Of a stretch of 31,637 nucleotides of DNA, positions 10,122 through 20,258 are shown one piece after another. Within the stretch, counting starts at the first letter, position 1, and each line of letters starts with the position of its first letter. Location: assembly GCA_004151065.3 (NCBI GenBank), contig NWUY0300005920.1:44603-76239 (forward strand). Direction: 5' to 3'. The translations under genes and the position numbers were made by a program. This DNA comes from Larix sibirica (lineage: Eukaryota; Streptophyta; Pinopsida; Pinales; Pinaceae). The notes below the pieces were generated by a model that saw only the letters and a list, made by a program, of their open reading frames with translations, searched no databases and was not told the DNA's origin.

Positions 10122-10892
10122 TTGGGAAGCATGCGTGAAGCTGAGGGGAGACTTTGGCATCATGCCTTCTACAAAAACTCAAGAAGCAGCACGACCCTTC
10201 TCATTTTAGTTGTTAGTTTCAGGCATTTCATCCAAGAGAACTCGAGAAACAGTGAGGTTCTTTGCATTCCCGGTGATAGGCTCAAGTATTCCATGAGGAA
10301 GGTTTCGCAGACTGAGATGGAGCACATAGTGATGGTTTCTGGTTCTTCTTACACTCTCTGTCGTCAGCATGGAAGATGCTCCAAACGGGCTTGTTGTTGG
10401 GGTCATCCTCGGCATGAAAGGGTCCAGGTCACTTGTGAGAAGCACCTTGGTGGCATCGAATTCAGAGAAGAAGATCAGTCGGAGGTTTTGTTGGACGATG
10501 GGGTTCAAGAATTAGGGAAGCAATGGGGTTCCATTTCAAATAGAGATCTCCAAATTCGAGTTGCAGACTTGGAGCATTAGGTTAGACTGGCACGAAATGA
10601 AAATCTGGAGATAAAGAGAGCCCTCTCCAGGCTCTATACTCTTGCAGAAGCAACACACTCTAAAGTCAAGACACACAATAGAAAGCTTGAGGATAGGGTT
10701 AATGCCCTCACAGCAGCAATATTGTTGAACCCCCTCATGAAGCCTCACATGGCAGCCTCGAACAACAACAATGGAAATCTTGGTAAGAAGTTGGAGAAGT
10801 TTAGCAACGCAATGATGAATTCAGGCCTGCACTTCGAACTCAGCTCAGCTAAGGAGCGCAGCGTGGAGAACTATGAGGATCTCATCCCTTAG
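10122..10892 (+). pseudogene. Post-RNase H module ORF, LINE copy C
   Basis: A frame of about 257 codons interrupted by one TAG (10578-10580). The C-terminal half is a long predicted coiled coil: L-Q-I-R-V-A-D-L-E-H, the stop, then N-L-E-I-K-R-A-L and N-R-K-L-E-D-R-V-N-A-L. It ends S-V-E-N-Y-E-D-L-I-P. Around 10370-10420 a different frame gives M-E-D-A-P-N-G-L-V-V-G-V-I-L, which matches the G-L-hydrophobic block of copies B and D, so the first half has at least one frameshift. No known domain recognised. It could be a C-terminal extension of ORF2 or a separate third ORF. Confidence 0.55.
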
Positions 10893-11264
10893 GTTACATG
10901 GTCTTGGTATAAGACTCTCTTTTTTGCTGTTAAGTTATGTTGACTGTGTTTTTTGGATACCTGTTTGCGGGAGACTGGAATTGCATCTAGAATGTTTATG
11001 AACAATTTGATGTTACGCCTCCATAGCGTCTTTAGAATAGCTTCCTGCCATGTTTTGTTTCTATGTTTTCTTGCTCGGGAAATATGTAAGAAGCTATAGC
11101 TTCCATAGATTAGGCAAGTTTAAGAAGAGCTATAAACTCGAGAAGGATGAACAAGGGCTGACATATATTGTTTTGCTTTGGGAATTATCATCCTTCTCCA
11201 GCTATGTAATCTTTGTTTTCTTCTTTTAATGAAAAGCTTCTCAACCGTTATTGTTAAAAAAAAA

Positions 11265-14200
11265 TGATTAATCTCCTGGTGAAGGGATGATATCATTGAA
11301 CCTAATGAAGAGAAAATAAGAATTATAGAAATTCTTTTATCCAAGAGGAGCATCCCATCATAGATATTTTTGCGGTAACAATACTGATTCACTAAAAAGA
11401 AACCATGAAGATCAAAATGGTTATAATAACATCAATAGGTCTCAAGATCTCATTGGGAGTCATCATTTATATCTATTTTTGGTATCAAAGTCCTTGAAAA
11501 TGAAGTGATTGGTTGTATACCAAGTCAATAGTGAAGTAGTATACGATTCTATCTTACTTGTATGACTTCGAGTATCAATTGTAATTTTATCTACCTCTTC
11601 CTCGTGCTTTGAGCCCAAATTATTTTAGGAAGGAAGGGCATATCATGTCCCTAATACAACCAATGACAAGAGAAGACATGAAGACATTGGCATGTGTACT
11701 TATTGTATATGAGTTATTATGTTCCTTGGGTTTTCCATATCTCAAGATGTCAATAAATGCCATTTTATATTACTGAGTCTATTTTTATTATGTAAGTGAT
11801 TAATAAATAATTAGTACAATATGATTAGAGGTAGCTTTGTGATTTGTAAATGGTAGTTCTATGGCTTGTCTATTTCACCAACACGAATACATTGCATAAT
11901 TCAATTCTTGATCTTTGTCCTCAATATTTTACATATATATTTGTTCTCTTCTTTTGGCTACAAATCCTTTGGTCTCAATGTAACCTGCACATAACAACCA
12001 GCTACAATGTAACTAATAATCAGTACCCAAAGTTAGTTTCTTTGTGGTTCACACCAAGTAGGTTGACAAGAATAATTTGTTGTACTTCTTCACTCCAAGC
12101 TTGAGTTCATTCATGTTTGCAATGCTACGTACTCAAGAGGCAATTGAATGAACCACCCTCTTAAATTGTTTGTGCAAAAACTATGTTTGAGGGATCCAAA
12201 CCATTTGCTTGAATGCATAATGTGTGGATATGGATAGCTCCTTGGATGCTTGGTCTTATCATTGAACCAAATACCTCTATTGATATGTGCTTCCCCGGGA
12301 TTGGTAGTGTAGAAATAAGAGGTGCCAATGCTTCCAATATCATGTGATCATTCACACCTCCACACTATAACACTCTCCTCCATGCATTCTCTTCGAGGAT
12401 AGAAAAAAAATGCAATGCAAAACAAAAGTTCACCTCAATCTGCCTTCATAAAAGGTATCGATGGCATTAAATTAGGATTTGAATTAACTTTCAACTGAAT
12501 TCATTTAACATATATGTGTTGGTACTTAATGAAACCCATATGTGAAATGGATAAGTAATGCAACATATGACATGGCCACTATATTAAAAAAACAAATGCA
12601 ATGGCAATTAACTAATCCATCTGAATTGGCTACATGAAATCATGGAAAAATACAAGCCCAAGGAAAGGTGTATGGCCCAAGGCAATCTCACTCAATTTGC
12701 AGTGCAATGAATATGCCAATGCCTATTCAATTAGCAAGAAACCTCATATGAATGGAGGAATCCCATCCCGAGAGCGTATATCCTTTGTATGACCCATAAG
12801 TCATCAATCTCTTATGGAGCAATTCACTGCATAATAATGTGAAGTTCTATGAATTTTAGTGGAGGAGAAAAGCACTCAGCTTTTGGAAATACTCAACAAT
12901 CAATCCAGTGCTCAACAATGAGAGGTTGTATGGTTCTTGAAGATGAAGAAAAATTCCCATGCATCAATGAAAACACCCCAAAGATCAATAAAAATGTCTA
13001 GGCATCAATGAAAACCTCCCAAGTATTAATAAAAATGTTCAGGCCTCAGTAAAAAGGTCTAGGCATAAATGAAAATGCCTCGGACCTCAATAAAAATGTC
13101 CATCCAATGAGAAAAATACTAGGAGATTGAAGTCACGTCAACAATCCAATAAATCAACCAATAACCAATTCAACAACTAGTTATGTTATTGTAGCGACTC
13201 TTGAATAGAGGCCATCGATCTCTAGGACTAAGTGGGAACTTGATGATGGGATTTAGCTAGATGTTAGAGCTTCGATTAGACCAACAAAACCAAAACATGC
13301 AGCAATTCTACCATACAAGCTACAAATTCCTCTCACATACATTCCCATTGTTCATTGGCAATCATTAGTGGCACAAAGGAACTCTCAAACCACATAGTAA
13401 ACTAATCAATGTGATAACCAATCACACACATAGTAAAAATTGCACATGAGATAGTAATTACTCTAGAAACACAAATGGGGAATCCAACATTCGAATGGTA
13501 GATCAATCTATTTTGACAATCTTTGGTTATAATGTTGTTTATGGCTCTTAAGCATCCTTTATGAATTCTCCTCTCTATGGAAAAAAAAGACCCTTTGAGA
13601 ATGAAAAATTGAATGAGATATAGGAGAGCTCAGGGGTAGTGCTAAGGCCAAGGACTGACCTCGGTTCCTATTCCTCCCTCTCTTTTCCTCTCCTATTTCA
13701 TTATTCTAATTTAATTAATTCATCATTCCCCCCCTCTTTTGTCTCATTCCACTTTACATAGTATTGCCTTTACATGGTTTCTAACATTCATAAATTGTAA
13801 AATTACATTGCAGGTACTGAGTCTTACATCCATTCGTTGGTTCGGATCCATTTTTGGATCACTTTGGTACAACTATTTATTAAGTGATAAGACATGTTTT
13901 TTACTTATTAAAAACATATTTTTCCATGCATTGTTTTGTTTGTAATATTATGAATTACCTTTTGGTAAGTTAAGCAAGAGTTGTTGATTGCTTGTATCGA
14001 AGAGTTTCATAAACATGTACAAGAAAAGCAATACTAACATAATCTAAAACACAACAAATAACAATGGCACGCATACATAGTACACAAAGATTTTCCCTAG
14101 AAACCCTTAATTGCGAAATCCAAACTAAATGGGATTTACTTTTCTCTCTATCCCATTGTATTATCTTCATAATTTACAATATGATATTTAGCATTCAAAA

Positions 14201-14770
14201 AAACCTAATTCGTCAACCTGGAATAGATTACAATCATAATTCCTTAGTCTTAATTAGTTTACAATGGACCCAAAACCCATTAGCCAAATGGCACAAAACA
14301 TACCAAAATCGGACCCAAAATTTTCTTGTGGGGGTTTTGATGGCCCCCGCACCCCCCTTGAACCTCCTTTGCTTTAGGAACCTAAAAAGAGTACAACAAA
14401 TGTCTAACACATTAATAATTATCACTAAGTGGAGAGGTATTATTTACATGCATTATTGACTTAGCACTATGTTAGTGGAGGGGAGTTATTATGAGAGTTG
14501 TATTAATAGGAGTGTTCCCCCTACGTTGCAATATAATATATTATCAATATAAACATAGTACTCTTTTAAGTATTATTACATGAATATGTCTTCCTCCATC
14601 ATTTAGGAATTTCAAGTGCATTCCAGCGTTGCAAGTGTAGGTGTCCCCAACCCTTTGTCTTGTTCATTGTTATTTATTTAAGTTTGTTGTTGGTTATCGT
14701 TGGTAGATCCATTCAAAGTATTAAGATGTTCTTACACCAACTTGAAGCACTCCAATAACAGTAATGGCTA
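11265..14770. other. No gene seen (3.5 kb spacer)
   Basis: AT-rich, stops in all frames. Only short frames exist (84 codons at 11850, 64 at 12161 on the minus strand, 131 at 14064), with no motif I recognise. It holds one minisatellite (12961-13102). 13661-13740 is pyrimidine-rich and 14328-14348 has a small G-run/C-run inverted repeat. Confidence 0.5.
12961..13102. repeat. Degenerate ~20-bp minisatellite, 7 units
   Basis: Units resembling GCATCAATGAAAATGTCTAG are arranged head to tail. The first four form two 41-bp dimers (12961-13001 and 13002-13042), followed by three single 20-bp units to 13102. Confidence 0.8.
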
Positions 14771-14989
14771 TTTTTTATTAACAAAATGTTGCAGCCTAGC
14801 TATTTAACATGAAAATACAAAATAGGAAATGTCTAGTTTGGCAAAAATATTCAAAACCAAGTTCTAAAACTATATCTACCATTTGTTTATCATCCTTTGT
14901 AGAGAATTTTCTAATATATATAGGTATAAATCCTATAAAAAAACTCCTAGTATTAAACTTGATTTACATAACATAGGAATTTAAAGAAA

Positions 14990-15760
14990 AGCATGATTGC
15001 TATAAGCTTTGTCCTAGTTGCCAAGGTATTGGGGCTTCATGTGTTCTTGTCAGTCCAACTCCTTGTCATCCTATTGTAATATGATAGTTTCTTCCTCTCA
15101 GAGTTCTCCTTGGCCCGATCCCATTAAAATAATTGGGTTGGATGTCGTGGAATGGCTTCCTTTACTCAAATTACAAACCATATTTATGAGCATTGTTGTC
15201 TCTACTTCCAAATTTTGACTTTGCAATCTCTGTTGTGCCAATATCTCCATTACATAGGCACTTTGAAAGGTAAATATATGTTCATTACCATGAACCTTGG
15301 TAGTAAATGGGAAAATATATGTCATTTCCTTATTGATTAGATCTTAATGGCAATTAAGGGCCCTACAAATGCCTTGGATATCTTTATTCAAATTGGCATT
15401 GCACGCTAGATAGTGGATGATTTTCCCAACAAGAACAATTGCCAAGCCAAAATAATTACTCTCTGAATTGGGATTGTAAGAAAACATCAACTTATTCTCA
15501 GAGTTCTTTTTTAGGTTGAAGTCGTGAAAGGATAGGGATCTAAGGAGTGGGTTCAAGTTCACTTCAATATTAATTTCCAACAAACCAATTTAGCCACAAG
15601 CCTCATATAGAGGGGGTATCTGAGCAAAGTTGGTCTTGAACCTATGTCTCAAGGTTGGTTCTATCTAGACCAGGAAAACCCAAGAGAGAAAGGATTCCAT
15701 AACAAAAATTATAGTCACATATCCCAGTGATAGGGCATGCATAGTTATACTGGTGTGACT
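14990..15760 (-). pseudogene. Post-RNase H module ORF, LINE copy D
   Basis: Degenerate minus-strand coding region. The longest open pieces are 15344-15583 (79 codons) and 15098-15325 (75 codons). It reads N-S-E-S-N-Y-F-G-L-A-I-V-L-V-G (matching the G-L-hydrophobic block of copies B and C), then a coiled-coil-like Q-R-L-Q-S-Q-N-L-E-V-E, L-S-K-G-S, and after a stop E-E-E-T-I-I-L-Q. The similarity to copy B through the coiled coil and the E-E-E-T-I patch is the clearest support that this was once protein. Function unknown. Confidence 0.6.
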
Positions 15761-16224
15761 CTAAAACCTCTATGATTCCCTCCACCTAACAATGGCCACA
15801 TAATTCAATAGAAATATTGGTTTGAGCCTCTGGTCTTCTATCATTTGAACCCAAGTGAGTCTAGGTGAACGGAGAATTCAAATGCCAAATATTAAAGGAG
15901 CTATACACCAACGAATTTCCAACTAGACACAAGATTACCAAAGGGAACCACTTGAAACCATGTAGACCTATTGATTCAACAAGATGTTGCAACCTACTCT
16001 CCCAATTTCTTAGCAAATATCCCACCTTCTTCCCAATTCTCACCCATCCTGTCTTTAATATGCCCATTTGAAGAAAATGTAGGCATAAATCAATTCATGT
16101 GAGCCCTGCTCATATCCTAATTTATTTGATGATATTCCATACGTGGTTGATTTATGCATTTAGTCGATTGACACGTGATGACAATGTGTTTGGAAAACAT
16201 AGCCATCCTAGGGTATATAAGAAA

Positions 16225-16604
16225 TTGACAGCAAACCATTTTTTTTATTTCTCCCAATTTCAATTATGTGGCCTTGTTAGCATGTTTTCCTACTTCATTG
16301 TTGTTGGCTCTTAATACATGAAGGAATTGTATGTCCATGAAGTTGTCTTTGTCTTGACTAATTCCATCCAAGAGATGATCAAGAATGCAATATGACAAGA
16401 CTTTTAGAGAGTGGACAAGCCTTATAAGCAATGTTGAGTATCCAATGACAATAAGGGAGGTTACCTTAATTGAATAGGCAGTAATTAAACCTTGAATGAG
16501 TGCCAATGCTTCTGCCTGATTGTTGGTAGTTGTTTTAAGGCCCCACTCATAGTTCATTTACTGAGTTCCTCCAGGATCGAGAATGATCCCCACACTTACC
16601 GCCT
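16225..16604 (-). pseudogene. RNase H domain of LINE copy D
   Basis: Minus strand: V-G-I-I-L-D-P-G-G-T-Q, a stop, Y-E-W-G-L-K, T-N-N-Q-A-E-A-L-A-L-I-Q-G (catalytic Glu kept), V-I-G-Y-S-T-L-L-I, and H-A-N-K-A-T; past a further stop, K-N-G and Y-I-P are readable. The G-D-S motif is G-Y-S: the Asp codon is now Tyr at 16438-16440, so the domain is catalytically dead. The first catalytic Asp is missing because of the 5' truncation. Confidence 0.85.
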
Positions 16605-16815
16605 CTTAAAATATGGATAATTATTATAAGTTCATTAATACATACATTTTGAACTTCTTTTTACTAAGTGAACCTCCATGTGTTTATAATTGTATTTTTC
16701 CTTAAAACAATTAGAGCTTGCATGCCTTGGAATGATTTTTATTTAAATAAATATTAATATCCAGACATATTTACATGTCTTTCAAGAATATAATGATGAT
16801 TACATATAAGCCCTT

Positions 16816-16831
16816 AGTAGATAGGAACTAT
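16816..16831. repeat. Target-site duplication, left copy (ORF1-only LINE)
   Basis: AGTAGATAGGAACTAT abuts the poly-T end. It recurs at 18769-18784 with a single mismatch. Confidence 0.88.
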
Positions 16832-18768
16832 CATTTTTTTATTTTTATTTTCTGACAGGAACGGTTAGATTTTATATTAAACAAGGATCTCAATCAAGCG
16901 CATGATTAAAAGAGAAGCTCCTTAGCAGTGAAAATTTATGGACTTCCTAAACTAAAACCAACTTCCTTAACTAGCCTAGACCGACTGCGATTACAACCAT
17001 TTTTCTTATTGTTGGTCCTTCCTACACATTCATGACTGCTAAGACAAATCCTTACAAATTGATTACATAATAAAATGCATAAACAATCCATTCCTCCTAC
17101 TAAGAGAAACTTCATTTAATCAGAAATTCTAAGGTTGGTTGCTTCCTTGATGAAGCATGGACATCTGATTCTTTTCTTCCTTGATCTCTACTCGACAACC
17201 GCCCCCTTGTGATAGGTGGTGATGGATGATATCCTTTTTTAAGGGTATCAACAAAGGAAATTGTCTCTGGTTTCTTATATGAGAGGGTTCGTGGAACTGT
17301 AAAAATTGTCAGTGACTTAGTTGGCCCCACCTCCTTGGGAAAATCTAAGTCCTCCTCTTCTGCTTCTTGCTCCTTTTCCTACGAGTCTTTCAGATCTTTA
17401 GATGTGTATTCTTTAGTCTCTTGATCTTCTTTGGATTCCTCCTTTTTGTCTTCCTTTGTTATTTCTTTCTCTTTTGAATGCCTCTCTACTGAAGTCCTGG
17501 GAGGGGGATTTTTTTACGGGGCATTATTTAATTCCAGTTTTGGGGTGATCTTAATGTTTTCTTCCAGATATTCATTTTGAAAGGAGCCAAGCACCTCAAA
17601 GCTATTGGCCATAAATTTTGATGGATTACTTACCTCTTTTCCATTTTTCTAGTACCTTATGTTTCTTTTGGATACGACTGTAAACTCTTCCTCTTTGGAT
17701 TTTGATTGTTTTTTTGCAAAGTTGTTATGTATGGAGGTAGTATGAAATCTTGTTTCGTTGGTGGAAAGGGTTTTCTCTTGCTGAGCTAGGGTAGGTTGTT
17801 GTTATTTTTTCTTTGGGAAGCTTCTAGCAAAGTGTCCATAGGAGTGACAAAAATTACAATTGAACGTGATCTATTCATAAACTAATGCTTGGAGGTGTCT
17901 CCACCCGTCTAGGTTGATCTGGATTGCTTCTGGAAGTCCCTGTTCAAGATCTAGCTCTACATATATTCGGGCACATGAGTAAAGGCCTCCCTTTGGGTCT
18001 ACACTGGCAATGAAATGACCTAGCTTGATGCTAATAGAAGCTATGGAGTCTTTGCCCCATAAAATAATCGAAAGATGAGGGACTCTTATCCAGATGGGAA
18101 TAGACTTTATTTATGCTTCAAGGTTGAAATATAAGTTCCAAGGGGCCAGGAGCATCCCTTTGTGCCCCATGAAGTACAGGCCAAACGAAAGATAAGATCT
18201 CGATCTTCTCTAGATGAGAACATAAAAAAAGGAAAAAACCTCGACCTACATCCATAGCAGTTACCTGGGTTTTCAGAAGAGGCACTTAACATTTTGATAC
18301 CCACAAGTCGGTAGCTTTTGGGCTGGGCCAGAGGCCTGTAAATTTCCCTACCAGCACTCGTTCCACCAAAACCAAAGCTAATCTATGAGATTTCAGTGAG
18401 ACAATGTCCACCTCAAGGATTTCATCCAGTTTGTTAATAAATATTCAAGACTAGACGATGTTTTTAGAGGGTGGGAGAGATGCCAGGAGGTATTTGAAGG
18501 CCTCGGTTTCCCTTCCCAAATCCGACTTCATTAAGAAATGTGTCTTCAAAAACTCGCAAGAGATGGCTCTCCTATGTCCTCGCAATTTGAAGCAAATCCT
18601 AAATCGAAAAGGTAATGGCGGCCTACACCTTCAGTGGGTTGACATAGTGCATAGAGGGCATACATGGCTTGCTATAGATCCAAAACAAGGGCGACAACTA
18701 AGGATAAAACCCTACCCACGCAATTTGATCGCTCGAGAGCTCATCTTTTTGTGCGTGTATCTCTATTG
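16832..18768 (-). mobile_element. ORF1-only 'half-LINE', 1937 bp, minus strand
   Basis: Insertion bounded on both sides by a 16-bp target duplication with one mismatch. On the minus strand it runs from a 5' leader (18768 to about 18530), through one LINE ORF1 pseudogene (about 18531 to 17112), then about 260 bp of 3' UTR, to an A-rich tail (16832-16850). The 3' end (TTTAAT..AAA..TAACCGTTCCTGTCAGAAAA) matches the other LINE termini here. No endonuclease, RT or RNase H is present. Because the target duplications bracket the whole unit, the missing ORF2 was probably absent from the inserted copy. Later internal deletion cannot be fully excluded. Confidence 0.85.
17112..18531 (-). pseudogene. LINE ORF1 (DUF4283-like domain plus zinc knuckle), degenerate
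   Basis: ORF1 of plant LINEs, an RNA-binding chaperone-like protein. Reading the minus strand: an ATG candidate at 18531, V-D-I-V-S-L-K-S-H-R-L-A-L and G-K-F-T-G-L-W-P, then G-F-F-L-F, M-G-H-K-G-M-L-L-A-P-W-N-L-Y, I-P-I-W-I-R-V-P-H-L and K-L-G-H-F-I (DUF4283-like core). A zinc knuckle C-N-F-C-H-S-Y-G-H-F-A-R-S-F follows at 17817-17858, with the fourth ligand (normally Cys) replaced by Phe. Next come E-E-F-T-V-V-S-K-R, N-S-F-E-V-L-G-S-F-Q, a Lys/Glu-rich stretch, and a C-terminal T-R-G-R-L-S-S end. Several stops and at least two frameshifts (one near the T-run at 18220-18240) inactivate it. At about 470 codons the length is normal for ORF1. Confidence 0.88.
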
Positions 18769-18784
18769 AGTAGATAAGAACTAT
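18769..18784. repeat. Target-site duplication, right copy (ORF1-only LINE)
   Basis: AGTAGATAAGAACTAT, the partner of 16816-16831 with one mismatch in 16. Confidence 0.88.
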
Positions 18785-19680
18785 TACTAAATCTAGGAAA
18801 TCGCCTTTCCAACACTTTACTTTAATTGGCCAAGGTAAGTGGAGGTGGAGAACCATGACAATGACATGAAGGAAAAATTTAATGATTCTACTTATGTGAT
18901 TAACAAGGTAATCCTACCATAAAATAAAATTATGATTTTATTTTTTATATGAAAAAATATTGTTTATTGTATTAATGAAATTATATTTATAATGACAATA
19001 AAATGTTTTTCATGTAGGAGGGAAAATATCAAACCTACAAACCAACCTTTTGTATACTTTGGTTAGCTCAAGTGAATAGGGATCCATGATAGTGACATAA
19101 AGCAAATATCCATTAAATATGGTTATATGCTTAATGAGGGGGTGGATGCAATTTTATGATTTTATTATGACAAATGAAGTAATATAAATTCAAATTTATG
19201 ATGAATAGGGTGGGTAACTTCAATCCTTTCACGATTAAAGAATAAAAATGGAAAGGATTTAATAAACCAATTTTTTCATATAATTAAAAAAAATAAAAAT
19301 AAAGAATCCAACTAAGATTTGACTTGTTTGGTTCCACCAAAAACATTAAACATATTATTAATTTATAAAACTTAATAATTTAGATTTAACATCCATTATG
19401 GATAAAAGTCCACAAGATGCATAATCATTATATTGATAAAATTATTATCAATAAATTCATGTTTTTAACTTTGTGAAAGAGAGATTAAAATTTGATATAT
19501 AAAATTATTTATGTTAAATCAATTTTAATCACAATGATTAGTATTAGCAGTTTACAAATTTAATTATTTTGTAAAAGTAAGATTTAATTTATTTTGTATA
19601 AATTTTTTTTTTTCAATTATATATATTTTTTTTATTGTTTATCATTAAAATTTATTGAATCTAGATTAAGGGAATAGAGG
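18785..19680. other. No gene seen (very AT-rich spacer)
   Basis: About 0.9 kb of AT-rich DNA with many A/T runs and no open frame of note. No repeat unit or terminal inverted repeat found by eye. Confidence 0.6.
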
Positions 19681-19797
19681 GTGCTCTACAACCTAGTATG
19701 GGGTAAATGTTGTCACGGTGGCATCTAGAGTAGCGAGGTGATGGCACCTAGAGTAGCGAGGTGCTTTACATCCCAATATGGGGGTACATGTTGCCAC
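19681..19797. repeat. 80-bp direct repeat (1.5 copies) with nested 23-bp repeat
   Basis: GTGCTCTACAACCTAGTATG at 19681 recurs 80 bp later at 19761 as GTGCTTTACATCCCAATATG, with the following bases also similar. Nested inside, CTAGAGTAGCGAGGTG occurs at about 19725 and 19748. It is adjacent to the minus-strand LTR, probably in what remains of that element's interior. Confidence 0.75.
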
Positions 19798-19844
19798 TTA
19801 ACATACAAGACAACAACAAAAAGACTAGATAAAACTATTCATGT

Positions 19845-19856
19845 TGGCTCTGATAC
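19845..19856 (-). promoter_or_regulatory. Primer-binding site (initiator Met tRNA type)
   Basis: On the minus strand this reads GTATCAGAGCCA, matching the usual plant retrotransposon priming site complementary to the 3' end of initiator methionine tRNA (TGGTATCAGAGC...). It lies just downstream, on that strand, of the LTR fragment at 19857-20256, confirming the LTR's orientation. Confidence 0.7.
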
Positions 19857-20256
19857 ACTTTCCATGGGCTTGCTAATCCATCATGTAAGCCTAAGCTTCA
19901 TTCCTCACGACAGGTTGTACAGAACTACCTGGAACTCCCCCAGCCAGTGGTGAAACCAACCCGAGTTGGGAGCTCGACAGACTATGCCTACATCTTGGGA
20001 AACACTTAACACTTACTCTTGTCCAATTGTTATCTTACTTAGCCATTTATTCAGTTAACATCTTATTCACAACATGTACTTAGCCACAGTATACAAGAGA
20101 TAAGAATATGAAGGCGGCACTCCAAGTCGGGCGTGCCTAAAACCTTTTTATAAACATAGCATAGATTACATGAATACAATCATAATGGGTGTTCCCAAAC
20201 TGACTGCCAACCTGGGAGAGCGCCCAATTGGCGACTCTCTCAAGAAACCCCAAAAA
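19857..20256 (-). mobile_element. Partial LTR, minus strand (R/U5 side)
   Basis: Reverse-complement match to the LTRs at 25840-26240 and 30190-30580, covering the TATA box, the transcribed portion and the 3' end. The upstream half of the LTR is missing because the sequence stops at the NN gap at 20257. The 3' boundary next to the primer site is approximate. Similarity to the plus-strand copies is high but diverged (many scattered substitutions). Confidence 0.8.
20145..20152 (-). promoter_or_regulatory. LTR TATA box (minus-strand LTR)
   Basis: TATAAAAA on the minus strand, in the same LTR context as the TATA boxes at 25935 and 30293. Confidence 0.65.
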
Positions 20257-20258
20257 NN
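20257..20258. other. Two-base N gap at LTR/gag junction
   Basis: Minus-strand LTR sequence ends on the left, and plus-strand gag begins mid-domain on the right. The opposite orientations suggest a scaffold join rather than one element. Confidence 0.9.

Larger units (their letters stand above)
9545..11264 (+). mobile_element. 5'-truncated LINE (copy C)
   Basis: Plus-strand LINE remnant starting inside the RNase H domain and running about 1.7 kb to poly(A) at 11256-11264. Its 3' end TTTTAAT..AAAGCTT..AACCGTTATTGTTAAAA is nearly the same as the minus-strand ends at 1284-1320 and 16832-16890. Between RNase H and the tail lies a second ORF (10122-10892), which the LINE at 2578-7602 lacks. The 5' boundary is estimated from where RNase H similarity starts. 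No target duplication was found. Confidence 0.85.
14771..16605 (-). mobile_element. 5'-truncated LINE (copy D), minus strand
   Basis: Minus-strand LINE remnant of about 1.8 kb. It begins in RNase H (16604 downward), continues through the post-RNase H module (about 15000-15750), and ends in a short A-run (poly-T at 14771-14776) preceded by TTTTGTTAAT, similar to the other LINE termini. The 3' end is placed from that motif and from its distance to the E-E-E-T-I patch, about 320 bp as in copy B. The domain order RNase H, module, tail is the same as in copy C. No target duplication found. Confidence 0.72.

Noticed and set aside
12161-12355. 64-codon minus-strand frame with a fairly protein-like composition
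   Set aside because: Too short, no match to a family I know, no supporting neighbours.
12961-13102. CRISPR-like regular repeats
   Set aside because: Units are degenerate and contiguous without spacers, in a plant genome; a minisatellite explains them.
14328-14348. G-run/C-run hairpin possibility
   Set aside because: Short and isolated, with no adjacent gene or T-run that would suggest a function.
14064-14459. 131-codon plus-strand frame
   Set aside because: No domain, repeat-like or low-complexity content and no plausible exon signals.
18458-18769. 103-codon plus-strand frame
   Set aside because: Antisense to the leader and start of the minus-strand LINE ORF1 and ends at the element's 5' boundary.
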